Of a stretch of 64,000 bases of DNA, positions 1 to 9,279 are shown piece after piece; position 1 is the stretch's first letter; each line of letters starts with the position of its first letter. The notes under the pieces are model-generated. The model did not search any database and was not told the origin of the DNA. It worked only from the letters and a program-made list of their open reading frames with translations. This DNA is from Gemmataceae bacterium. GTDB lineage: Bacteria; Planctomycetota; Planctomycetia; Gemmatales; Gemmataceae. The translations under genes were made by a program, and so were the position numbers. The stretch lies in NCBI GenBank assembly GCA_003136315.1, contig PLDW01000518.1, positions 55,443 through 119,442 on the forward strand, in the 5' to 3' direction.

Positions 1-630
1 AGCACACTCGTCGGCGAGCGAACTCGGAGCTATCGCGCGGTGGCAGCGCTTGGGTACGCTGCCCAGCGGACTAGCCCCGCGTGTCCTTTCCGCACAGAAC
101 TCTGTGAATCGCTCATATGGCTCAGCCAACGGCCAATGACCATCGTCAACACGATGGCCGGATTCGTTCTCGATCCGGTGGCGCTTCTGGGAATCGCAAA
201 CGGCGCTCGCTGCTCTGGTGATCCGGAAGTCGAAAAAGCGATATCAGGTTGGATGACTCGGGTTCTGGCGACCCGCGCGGGTCTGCCCATTGCTGACCTG
301 TGGGAGCGATGCTTGATTGCCGCAGTCGGATTCCGGCTTCGACTGCCGAATACTCCAGAAGTACCCAGCACTCCGAAGGTCGCCGATTGCCGACTCGTCC
401 TTCGAGCTAGGGGAGCGTTACCAGCAACACATGCTGCCGACAGCCACGCAGATGAAGCCAGTCTTCTCCCCCTGCTCCTAGACGACACCTCGGAGGATTT
501 GGGTTTCACCCGTATGGTCATTCGCGCTGCGGCGTTCGATGTCTTGAAAAACGTTACAGTTGCCTCGGGCGTCGTCGGGGGACTGAACGCCGAAAAGGGA
601 CACTTGACGATAGTGGAAGGAGTAAAGGCC

Positions 631-1143
631 ATGAAGAAGGTTTTTGTAAGCTACTCGTGGGACTCGGAGGAGCACCAGCAACGGGTTCGTCAATTGGTGG
701 ATGACCTCCGGGGATATGGGTTCGCGGCGACGATGGACCTCTACGAGCCGAACCCGCCTAAGGGCTTAGCCGCATGGATGCTCGAAAGCATCCGCAACTC
801 GGATTTCGTGCTGGCGGTCATTACTGAGACCTACCGGAAGCGGTGCGAAGGTGAGGAGGAACAGGGTAAAGGCAACGGGGTGAAGTGGGAAACTGGGCTC
901 ATGATCCGCAAAATATACCAGGACGGGTTCGCAAACGAAAAGTTCATTCCCGTCATCCTGAACAAAAGCGACGCGAAGTCGATGCCAACTGTATTCCTCG
1001 GAAACGTTTACTATGACGTGTCGGACCCGGCTCGGCTTTTAGGACTCGTGCGGCTCATCTCGGATCAACCAGAATACGTCCCGCCTCCGATTGGTCGCAC
1101 GCCGGTGCTCCCGCCTCGCAACGCTGGACCCGGATCTGACTAG
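631..1143 (+). CDS. SEFIR/TIR-like domain protein
   Basis: MKKVFVSYSWDSEEHQQRVRQLVDDLRGYGFAATMDLYE... matches the SEFIR/TIR fold pattern (VSYSWDS near the start, then WMLESIRNSDFVLAVITETY). The ORF track starts at 40, but the upstream part looks non-coding; ATG at 631 is in frame. Confidence 0.75.
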   Translation: MKKVFVSYSWDSEEHQQRVRQLVDDLRGYGFAATMDLYEPNPPKGLAAWMLESIRNSDFVLAVITETYRKRCEGEEEQGKGNGVKWETGLMIRKIYQDGFANEKFIPVILNKSDAKSMPTVFLGNVYYDVSDPARLLGLVRLISDQPEYVPPPIGRTPVLPPRNAGPGSD

Positions 1144-1881
1144 TCCGTTCACAGCAGAAAAGCGGACAACATTCTGCGATAGGCAAATCCCCCTTTCGGA
1201 CGGCACGAAGACGACTCTGCCCGGACAAGACGAAATCCAGCGGGAATTAACCGCCGAGTCTCCGGGAGCCTACTACGACTGTAATTGAATGGTATTAGCA
1301 ACGGGTACTGCAAACGGTGGGTACAAGAAAAAGGGAGCTGGGCGATCAAGACCCTTGAGGTGAACCTCCAAGATGCCAGTCGCACATCACCCACCCCTTT
1401 GCCGCCGCGGTTACGCCACAGAACACGATTCCGCGACACGAGGGCCGGAGCTAATCGCGACACTGAGCAGACCGCATGCGGCGAGCAGCAAATGCAGGCC
1501 TGCAAGCTCTCGCGGTTCGCTATTGGGCAAGCCGTCGGTTCAGATATCTGTCCAAATGACAAGGTCGAAAGCTAGCACAATCGCCACCAATCTGGCGACA
1601 TGAACCCCGTCGACGAACATACGGGTGAGTATAAGGAAGCTCCTTTCTACTTGATGCCCCATGCTCGGGGAACATTATGTGTCAGTTTGGGTAGAATGTG
1701 CCACACTCCGTCAACGGAAATCGTTAAGCACGGTCAACTTCGGCTTCATGTGTTCGATCCCACAGCAGGTGGCATCACGAAGAGAATGTCAGATAAATTT
1801 GGCAGATAGTTGTCATATAATTTGATCAATAATTCGACAACATGACAAAAAACCGTGCGAGACAAACTCAAGCGTGCCATC

Positions 1882-2265
1882 CTAACGGATAAGCTCGATC
1901 TTAACGTCTACAGGTAGATCAGACCATTGGCGATCAGCAGTTAGAACAGGAAAATCCATTCGCTTCCCTAACGCGAGGCAACTTCGGTCGCCGAGCGAAA
2001 GTCCAGCAGCTCGCGTAGGCCCACGTAGTGCGGCGGCAACTCGGGCATCTTCCGAAGTGAAAGCAAGGATCTCAAGTTGAAGTCGATGGAGTTGGCGTTC
2101 GACTTCAGTTCCCTGCCGGCCGAAGTCGGTCATCTTGGCAATCACCTCGCTGAAATTGACGGCTGAAATTGCTGCCTCCCCCAGAACGGCACGTACTCGG
2201 TCCCCGCCTGGCTCATCTTTGATGAATGCAATCAAAGCCGAGGCGTCGAATACTATCCTACTCAC
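1882..2265 (-). CDS. vapC: PIN-domain toxin (VapC-like)
   Basis: MSRIVFDASALIAFIKDEPG... with GLSLGDRSCLALGKRMDFPVLTADRQW, PIN acidic motifs; overlaps the upstream AbrB-type gene. Confidence 0.88.
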   Translation of the reverse strand: MSRIVFDASALIAFIKDEPGGDRVRAVLGEAAISAVNFSEVIAKMTDFGRQGTEVERQLHRLQLEILAFTSEDARVAAALRGPTRAAGLSLGDRSCLALGKRMDFPVLTADRQWSDLPVDVKIELIR

Positions 2266-2530
2266 ACTCCTCCCGAGCAGCTTCAGCTCGTCGGTCTTTA
2301 ATCAGCTCGTCCGAGAGATATTCTCCCGGCGGGCCCACATCTTTGAAATAGTCTTGAACTTCAGCGAGAACCCGGTTCCAGTTCCTCAACCGAACCCCAC
2401 TACCGTCAGCTTCTATCACGACCTGCTCGCCAGGGGTCAATCCGAGTTGTTTCCGGAGAACCGCCGGGATCACAACCCGTCCGTCGTCCCCCACGGTGGT
2501 ATGGAATACGTCGCCCATCATGTCACCCAT
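2258..2530 (-). CDS. vapB: AbrB/MazE-type antitoxin (VapB-like)
   Basis: VFHTTVGDDGRVVIPAVLRKQLGLTPGEQVVIEADG, swapped-hairpin AbrB motif; 8 bp overlap with vapC. Confidence 0.85.
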   Translation of the reverse strand: MGDMMGDVFHTTVGDDGRVVIPAVLRKQLGLTPGEQVVIEADGSGVRLRNWNRVLAEVQDYFKDVGPPGEYLSDELIKDRRAEAAREECE

Positions 2531-2644
2531 ATTTCGTTAGCACAGAATTATGAATATATAACAGATTGGCAGACAGTGTCAAGAAAATGGAGTTCAGCCG
2601 GGGAGAGGAAGGTCTGCGAGGTTATCGCTGGGCTGGCAGATTGA

Positions 2645-2693
2645 GTTCCCCGATAAATGTCACCATTTTCTCCCCGCTATTTGTCACCCTGAC
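2645..2693 (+). repeat. Terminal-repeat-like element A (forward)
   Basis: gttccccgataaatgtcaccattttctccccgctatttgtcaccctgac; inverted copies at 3552-3604 and 3721-3771. Confidence 0.8.
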
Positions 2694-3551
2694 AGACCTT
2701 CATTTTCAACGATTTTGTCAAATGGCAATTCAGAGATTGGATGGCGGCACTTCGCTCCCAGGGAGTGTCCTTCGACAAAACCTAGGGAGACGATGGGCGA
2801 TTTTTGACTGCTTGGAGAATGGTTACTTCTTGGAACACGCCTCGCATCCTGCGGCATGCATCAACGTGGCTCCGTCCAGTTGGGTGAACAACAGATAGTC
2901 GTGCCCATCCTGGGCTCGAATAAGCCGAATGGATTGATAGTGCTCCACCTGCTTTGGGGCAACGTCGAGGAACTCGGAGGAGGCGGAGTTCGGTGCGGCT
3001 GGGGGCAGGCGATTGGCTGCGAAGCCACCCACTATCAGGACCGAGACGATCACGGCCGTCGCGATTATTAATCGGGTCAATTGCATCTCCTTGAGAACCG
3101 TTTCGGGTAGCGAAGTGCTACGCCCGTCAACCGCGTCCCGCGGGAGATGGCCGTAGCTTCTATTGCCGTCTACTCTGAGGAGATTGAAAATATCTGTTGG
3201 AAGATGTGCCGAAATAAAAACTCAATAGAACAGACTTGCATCTCCACTGAGTTATTCCCAGAATTAATATCCGCGTGCTAGAAATTGTTGAGTAATAGCT
3301 CATTAGTTCTGGCTGCTGTTGAGCAGACGGTTCCGCTGCTTCATCCATTCAAACCGATCACAGAGCACAATCCGGCGAGCAGCCGTTCACGCGATGCCTA
3401 ATCCCGATCAAAATACCGTCTTGTACTATTAATGCCGATGATTTAAACTGTTAAGTGACTCGCTATTTGTCACTCTTTTTACCCTGGTAGTTGTCACTGC
3501 GCTTGAGTGACAGTCACCAAATCAAGGTCTTCGCTTCCTCCTGACGACCAA

Positions 3552-3604
3552 GGGTGACAAATAGCAGGGAAAAAAGACTGTCATTTATCGGGGAAATTAA
3601 CAAG
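3552..3604 (-). repeat. Terminal-repeat-like element B (inverted copy)
   Basis: gggtgacaaatagcagggaaaaaagactgtcatttatcggggaaattaacaag; reverse complement relation to element A. Confidence 0.8.
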
Positions 3605-3608
3605 AAGT

Positions 3609-3662
3609 GTTAATTTCCGCAGTAAATGTGACCATCTTCTCCTCACTATTTGTCACCCTGAC
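3609..3662 (+). repeat. Terminal-repeat-like element C (forward)
   Basis: gttaatttccgcagtaaatgtgaccatcttctcctcactatttgtcaccctgac. Confidence 0.8.
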
Positions 3663-3720
3663 GGCCCATACTGCCCAAAGGTTTGTCGAAGGGCAACGCC
3701 GAGAACGAAGTACCAACGGA

Positions 3721-3771
3721 GTGACAAATAGCAGGGAAAGAAAGGTGACATTTATCGGGGAAATTAACAAG
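3721..3771 (-). repeat. Terminal-repeat-like element D (inverted copy)
   Basis: gtgacaaatagcagggaaagaaaggtgacatttatcggggaaattaacaag; with C brackets a ~163 bp MITE-sized unit. Confidence 0.8.
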
Positions 3772-3921
3772 TTGGCTCGGTGCTCAGGTTTCATGGTAGC
3801 GCATCATAAGACCCCTTATCGGGCGAATGTTAATAATAGCTCTAAACCACCTGCCCTTCTGAGGTGGCCTGAAACATCGACAAGATTTGTCCCATCGAGT
3901 AAAACTGGAGTCAAATTATGT

Positions 3922-3950
3922 TTGACATATTAAAATATATTGCGTATCTT
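3922..3950 (+). promoter_or_regulatory. Sigma70-like promoter for the second VapBC pair
   Basis: TTGACA-N17-TATCTT in an AT-rich stretch, 34 bp upstream of the ATG at 3984. Confidence 0.5.
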
Positions 3951-3983
3951 TAAGAAAGTGTAACGAAATAAATAAAATGAAAA

Positions 3984-4286
3984 ATGTTAAAATCCTTTCA
4001 TGTACGAATTGCCAATGACGGGCGGGTGATGATACCAGCCACACTACGAAAGCGATTGGGCCTCCACCCTGGCGACACAGTCGTCATAGAGGAGGAAGAC
4101 AACTCGGCCAGGCTCTCGGGCTACGCCCAAGTGCTCCGGGAAGTGCAAACAGCATTCGCCCCTTACCGGGTATCCGGGCTAAACGTCGTGGACGAATTGA
4201 TCGCGGAGCGCCGCGCCGAAGCCGCGAAGGAAGACGCCGAACTGGACGAGTGGCTGGACGGACGAGGCCTATCGGGAAATGCGTAG
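3984..4286 (+). CDS. vapB: AbrB/MazE-type antitoxin (VapB-like)
   Basis: SFHVRIANDGRVMIPATLRKRLGLHPGDTVVIEEED; paralogous to 2258-2530. Confidence 0.85.
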   Translation: MLKSFHVRIANDGRVMIPATLRKRLGLHPGDTVVIEEEDNSARLSGYAQVLREVQTAFAPYRVSGLNVVDELIAERRAEAAKEDAELDEWLDGRGLSGNA

Positions 4287-4662
4287 CTGCGTCCTCGACG
4301 CTTCCGCGTTGGTGGCGTTCCTGCTCGACGAGCCGGGGGCGGAGTCCGTGGCCCCCTATCTCCGTGCCGGCCTCATCTCGTCCGTCAACTACACTGAAAC
4401 ACTGACCCGCTTCCTCGACCTCGGGAAACCACTCGCCGACGCTGTTATCGCGATCGGACGGTTGGAAGTGGCGGTTGTACCTCATGACGCCGATCTGGCG
4501 GCGGTGGCCACGTCCCTTCGGCCGGCCACCAGGACTCTTGGATTGAGCCTTGCAGATCGATGTTGCCTCGCCCTGGCGGTCTCCCGCCGATTACCGGTCC
4601 TGACCGGCGACCGGCAGTGGCAGAAGGCTGGAATCGACCTGGAAATCCTTCTCATCCGCTGA
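4279..4662 (+). CDS. vapC: PIN-domain toxin (VapC-like)
   Basis: VLDASALVAFLLDEPGAESV...LGLSLADRCCLALAVSRRLPVLTGDRQW; overlaps the antitoxin. Confidence 0.88.
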   Translation: MRSCVLDASALVAFLLDEPGAESVAPYLRAGLISSVNYTETLTRFLDLGKPLADAVIAIGRLEVAVVPHDADLAAVATSLRPATRTLGLSLADRCCLALAVSRRLPVLTGDRQWQKAGIDLEILLIR

Positions 4663-5190
4663 TGGGTAGGTACCAGGCTAACGCGGCTGGGTCATAGAAA
4701 ACGCAGTCATCTCCGGCTTCCAAGGTATATACCGACCCAGCGGGGGACTCGGTCGGGCGGATCCGCTCACCGCCAGTATACTTCCCTGTCCTGTCCCCAT
4801 TGGACGACCATTGGACGACCGGGTCACCGATGCGATCGCCCCGTTCGGTTCAACAGCCACCAAATCACTACCCCGCTCCTCCGGCGTGATCTTCTGCAGC
4901 CGGGACATGACCAACTTCCTGTCGGGTGCCCAGTCGAACTCGCCACGCTCGACGTTCTCGGGCCAACCGCGATTGCGGCCACCGCCCCCAGCTTGCCTGC
5001 CTGCCCTGGTGAACGATCGGTACTCGCATTCCGCCTGGCAACTGATGGGATTCCTTCAAGAAATCGTCAACACGATAAGACCAGTTATACTTCGCTTGGG
5101 GATGAATGAGCCATTTTGACTGTATGTCGTGTCGGGATACAAAATCTCCGCGAACTGCCTGTGACGTTTGTCTGACCCGGAGAGTTTTGG

Positions 5191-6256
5191 ATGGCATGGT
5201 ATCGGATCGCCTTGCCGACCAAAGAGCAAGAAGTGGTGAACGCCGAACGCGATTCCCACCCTGATGTCCATGTCCGTCGCAAGATGCTCGTCCTCTGGTT
5301 GCTCCACTGCGGGCTCACCCGCGAACTGGCTGCCACCATCGCTGGCCTCGGCCGCGTGACCGTTCAGCGATACGTCGCGGCGTACCGCAACGGCGGCTTG
5401 GATGGGCTGCGGCAATGGGATGTGAGCGGCCCAGTCAGCGATCTGGCCGCTCACACTGACGCGATCCGCGACTCCCTCACCACGACTCCGGTTCGAACCG
5501 TGGCCGAAGCGTGTGAGCGGATCGAGAAACTGCCGGCCTGAGCCGCCGTCCGAGTCAGGTCCGCGTGTTCCTCAAGGGGCTGGGCTTCAAGTGGCGGCGG
5601 ACCCGGGCCATCCCAATCCCGCCCAAAAAAACTTACCCGAGCACATCCGAGATCAAAAAGCGTTCCTGGACACCGAACTGAGGCCGCGGTTGGATGAGGC
5701 GGTTACTGGGAAGCGGAACGTCCTGTTCGTGGACGCCGCCCATTTCGTCTTCGGGACGTTTTTGTGTTCCCTGTGGTCGATCGCCCGAATCGTGGTGCGG
5801 GCGACGTCGGGACGGCAGAGGTTCAATGTCCTCGGGGCGTGGAACGCCTGCACTCAGGAGTTGATCTCGATCACCAATATCACCGTCGTCAACACCGACA
5901 CGATGTGCGAGTTGTTGAAAGCCGTGGCCAGTCGGGGGTTGGTCGGGCCAATCACCCTGATCCTGGACAACGCCCGGTATCAGCGAAACGACATCGTGAA
6001 GGGACTGGCCAAGGTGTTGGGAATCGAATTGTTGTTTTTGCCCTCGTACTCCCCGAATCTGAACCTGATCGAAAGGTTATGGCGGTTCACCAAGCGGCAG
6101 GCTGCATACGGGAAATATTACCCGAGTTTCGCGGATTTTCGGGCGGCCATCCAGAATGTTCTGGAGGGCGTCCCCGCGAAACACGCCAGCGACCTACAAT
6201 CGCTGATGACGCTCAATTTCCAGGTGTTTGACGATGTCTCACTCCTGGCCGCGTAG
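5191..6256 (+). pseudogene. IS630-family transposase, two frame disruptions
   Basis: HTH part 5191-5541 and DDE part 5513-6256 (NVLFVDAAHFVFGTF...LILDNARYQRN...LPSYSPNLNLIERLW). The linker LSRRPSQVRVFLKGLGFKWRRTRAIPIPPKK is encoded in a third frame between them. Confidence 0.88.
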
Positions 6257-7127
6257 AGTATAGCACACGGCGGTGACGACGCGCTCGAACGAGCCGGAAT
6301 ACACCGGTCGGCAGGTGAGCAGATGTTCGACCGCTTCCCCCCGGATACCACTGCGCGGCCACAGCACCCAGCCGGCCGAAGTTCCAGTCGCTCAGGAAGT
6401 ATTCCGGCAACTGCGCGGGAAGCAACTCGCAGTAACGGTAAGCGTTCGGGTTCGGGTTGGCGTGGCTGTGCTCGAAAACCAACTCGGTTGCGCCGCCGGC
6501 CTCGCGTACTCCAGTCAGCCGCCACTGGAAGTCATCTCCGAGCCACGTCACCACAACGACGCGGAGGCACTCTGCGTCGATCAGAACAGTGGGTCGGTCG
6601 TTGCCCGCCGGCACCGTCGCCTCGACGAACGGGGGTGACTGCGAGTCCGACTTCACCATCCCCAAGTACGTGGCGAACGAGCGCTCCACCCAGGAAGGAT
6701 TAGACTTGAAGATGCGACCGGGGAACACCCGCTCGAGGATCGCGAACGTGCGGAAGTGCTCGTTCCGCTGGTAATGGTCGCTGATGGGGTACACACGGCA
6801 TGTGCCCTCGTGACAGAGCAACTCGACCGCCAGCGCGGGGCACTCATTGGACGCGTCGTCAGCCGAGCCGAGTTTCACGTCGATGAGAAAGCGCACCGGC
6901 CAGCGGGTGCCGGCACCGCGGGCGAGTGCAACGAACTGCGTTCGGAGGGCACGGCATTCGTCACCGTGGCGGCCGGCGAAGGTGCTGCGGTACGGGATCG
7001 CGACCGTCCACACCGACTCGTCCGCCGCTCGGCTGAACGGGGTGTCGATCTTACTCAATCGCTTCTCGCCGTCGTCAAGGACGACGACCCGCGGGTACGC
7101 ATACGCGGCGAACATGCCAAGCAACAC
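6213..7127 (-). CDS. Hypothetical protein of the sensory cluster; 3' end altered at the IS630 boundary
   Basis: Long coding-like ORF on the operon strand. The last ~40 aa run into transposon-side sequence and turn Arg-rich. Confidence 0.5.
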   Translation of the reverse strand: MLLGMFAAYAYPRVVVLDDGEKRLSKIDTPFSRAADESVWTVAIPYRSTFAGRHGDECRALRTQFVALARGAGTRWPVRFLIDVKLGSADDASNECPALAVELLCHEGTCRVYPISDHYQRNEHFRTFAILERVFPGRIFKSNPSWVERSFATYLGMVKSDSQSPPFVEATVPAGNDRPTVLIDAECLRVVVVTWLGDDFQWRLTGVREAGGATELVFEHSHANPNPNAYRYCELLPAQLPEYFLSDWNFGRLGAVAAQWYPGGSGRTSAHLPTGVFRLVRARRHRRVLYSTRPGVRHRQTPGN

Positions 7128-7130
7128 GTC

Positions 7131-7382
7131 TCACGCGCCCCACGGGTCGGCGGGCAGCGTGCAATTGCGAGGTTCTGTCCAGTGCACATCGGCCGCTGCC
7201 GGGCGAGCCCGATAGTCGTCCACGAATAGCACCGGCAGTTTCGGGGAGCGCAGATATAAGTCCGACAACCAGCTTCGGACGGTCGCTTTGTCCGTGTCGG
7301 TTGTCACGGTCGCGAACACTACAATATGCAATGAATCGTTCGGATACAGCGTCGCGAATGCCTCATCATAGAACACCAGCAC
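7131..7382 (-). CDS. Small hypothetical protein, possible receiver-like fragment
   Basis: MLVFYDEAFATLYPNDSLHIVVFATVTTDTDKATVRSWLSDLYLRSPKLPVLFVDDYRARP; collinear with the operon. Confidence 0.45.
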   Translation of the reverse strand: MLVFYDEAFATLYPNDSLHIVVFATVTTDTDKATVRSWLSDLYLRSPKLPVLFVDDYRARPAAADVHWTEPRNCTLPADPWGA

Positions 7383-7467
7383 TAGTTTGATTTAGGCGTT
7401 TGCATGCTCGTCCCCGAGCGCGCACCGCGGTATCATGGATGACAGTCACCTTGAGCATCGGGCGTCC

Positions 7468-8904
7468 TCAGTCGTCGTCCGGGTAGTAACTCGTCAGCGT
7501 CGGGTAAGCTTTCCATAGCTCGGGGTATAGTTCACGGAGTCGCTTGGCATTCCGCCGCATGGTCGAGCGGTCGGCGAAGCCGAGGAGTTGCCGCGCCGCC
7601 TCCTTGGAACCGCGGGCGCGGTCGAGTGCTTCGGCGAACACTTCGATCTGGGCGTGCGCCGCCCTGCGATCGAAGTCCAGCCCGCAGGCCGCCGGTTCCA
7701 CCGGCGCACTCAGGAGCCACGGCCCGACCAGCTCGGCCGGGATCACTTCAGTCGGGCACAGCGTCGCGGCCCGCTGCACGATGTTGTCCAACTCGCGCAC
7801 GTTGCCCGGCCACGCATACCCGATCAGGCGATCCACCGCCACTGGGTCGAAGCGGCGGGCAGCGCACGGCACGCGGTCGCGGAACCGGTCGAGGCAATGC
7901 TGTGCTAGCAGCGGCACGTCCAGCAGGCGCTCGCGCAGCGGCGGAACTGACAGCCGCAGGACGTTCAACCGGTAGTACAGGTCGGACCGAAACCGCTGGT
8001 CGCGAACCGCCGCTTCCGGGTCGCGGTTGGACGCGGCGATCACCCGCACGTCGATACCGCGCTCGCTCGTACCGCCGATCCGCCGCACCCGTCGTTCCTG
8101 CAAGACTCGCAGCAGCTTTGCCTGCGACTCGAGCGGCAACTCGGTCACTTCGTCAAGAAGGAGCGTACCGCCGTGAGCCTGCTCGAACAGCCCCGGTCGC
8201 ATCCGGTCGGAGCCGGTGTACGCACCCTTTTCCGCACCAAACAGCTCCGCCTCCACCAACGACCCAGGCAGCGCCGCGCAGTTCACGGCGACGAACGGGC
8301 CGTCCTTCCGCGGGCTGGCGCGGTGAATTCCCTGCGCCACGACCTCCTTACCTGCGCCCGATTCGCCTGTGATAAAGACCGTCGCCTCGCTGGCCGCGTA
8401 TGCCAAGAGCATCGCCTTTAACGACCGCATCGGCTCGGACTCGCCGACCAGTTCCGACCCTTCGTAGCGGTCCAGCCGGTCGCGCAACACCACCGTTTGC
8501 GAACGGAGGCGGCGACGCTCGAGGAGCGCCTCCACCTTCGCGACGAGCAGGTCGATTCGCAGTTGCTCCTTGCCGATAAAATCCGCCGCGCCGCGGCGAA
8601 GCGCTTCCACTTCGACGTCGTCAGCGCCGAGGCCTGTGAGGATGATGATGGGCACATCCGGGACGTGTTCCTGCGCCCAACTGAGGAACTCCAAGCCGCT
8701 ACGGTCGTTCGGATCAGCGCGGCCGGCAAGCCCGACGTCGACCATCGCAAGGTCGATCCCGTCTTCGAGATGCCTCTGCGCCGCCGCGACAGCGGTCGCC
8801 GTGAGGAGTTCGAACCGCTCCGGCGTGCCACGCCGGAGCGCCGCGGCAAAGCGCGCGTCGTCGTCGAGTAGGAGTAGGCGCGGACGGGTCATGTTTGGGG
8901 CCAA
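7468..8904 (-). CDS. NtrC-family response regulator (REC + sigma54-interaction AAA+ + HTH-like tail)
   Basis: RLLLLDDDARFAAAL (REC); GESGAGKEVVAQGIH (Walker A); LFGAEKGAYTGSD; GGTLLLDEVTELP; WPGNVRELDN. Confidence 0.93.
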   Translation of the reverse strand: MAPNMTRPRLLLLDDDARFAAALRRGTPERFELLTATAVAAAQRHLEDGIDLAMVDVGLAGRADPNDRSGLEFLSWAQEHVPDVPIIILTGLGADDVEVEALRRGAADFIGKEQLRIDLLVAKVEALLERRRLRSQTVVLRDRLDRYEGSELVGESEPMRSLKAMLLAYAASEATVFITGESGAGKEVVAQGIHRASPRKDGPFVAVNCAALPGSLVEAELFGAEKGAYTGSDRMRPGLFEQAHGGTLLLDEVTELPLESQAKLLRVLQERRVRRIGGTSERGIDVRVIAASNRDPEAAVRDQRFRSDLYYRLNVLRLSVPPLRERLLDVPLLAQHCLDRFRDRVPCAARRFDPVAVDRLIGYAWPGNVRELDNIVQRAATLCPTEVIPAELVGPWLLSAPVEPAACGLDFDRRAAHAQIEVFAEALDRARGSKEAARQLLGFADRSTMRRNAKRLRELYPELWKAYPTLTSYYPDDD

Positions 8905-9118
8905 GCAGTTGCGTCAGCGCGGCGAGAAGGTCGCTGACGCGGATCGGTTTGAGTAATATCAGGCGGGTGCCGTAGCGGACAGCCTCGCGCGGCAGCGCCG
9001 GGTCGTTGAGAGCGGACATCGCGATGACTACCGCGGCCTTGCGGTTGTCGCGACACCACCGCACCACGTCCAACCCGTCGCGGCTGTCCGGCCGTACGTC
9101 GGCGAGCGCAGCGGCCAA
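8714..9118 (-). CDS. Receiver-domain protein (5' end unclear, frame open upstream to about 9240)
   Basis: Upstream in-frame sequence reads VYTALILDDQPTYLRALSLALRDEYDLITTSAVAEAQ, then DGLDVVRWCRDNRKAAVVIAMSAL...LLKPIRVSDLLAALTQLLG. No clear start codon; the tail overlaps the NtrC gene. Confidence 0.6.
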   Translation of the reverse strand: MAAALADVRPDSRDGLDVVRWCRDNRKAAVVIAMSALNDPALPREAVRYGTRLILLKPIRVSDLLAALTQLLGPKHDPSAPTPTRRRRALCRGAPAWHAGAVRTPHGDRCRGGAEASRRRDRPCDGRRRACRPR

Positions 9119-9279
9119 CCCGGACGTTGCCGCGGCCTGCGCCTCTGCTACGGCGGATGTGGTGATGAGATCATACTCGTCCCGCAGCGCCAGCGAAAGG
9201 GCCCGCAGGTAAGTCGGTTGGTCGTCCAGAATCAGCGCGGTGTAGACACGGGGACATCCGATACGAGAAGGCGAGTCGT

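Noticed and set aside
40-630. N-terminal 197 aa extension of the SEFIR ORF
   Set aside because: GTG-initiated and not protein-like by eye, while an internal ATG at 631 begins exactly at the domain. Kept only as an alternative.
4678-5197. Small minus-strand ORFs between VapC and IS630
   Set aside because: Frames look like a frameshifted remnant (DWAPDRKLVMSRLQKITPEERGSDLV), too short and disrupted to support a functional call.
7626-8372. 248-aa plus-strand ORF
   Set aside because: Antisense to the NtrC-type regulator; Arg/Ala-rich artefact.
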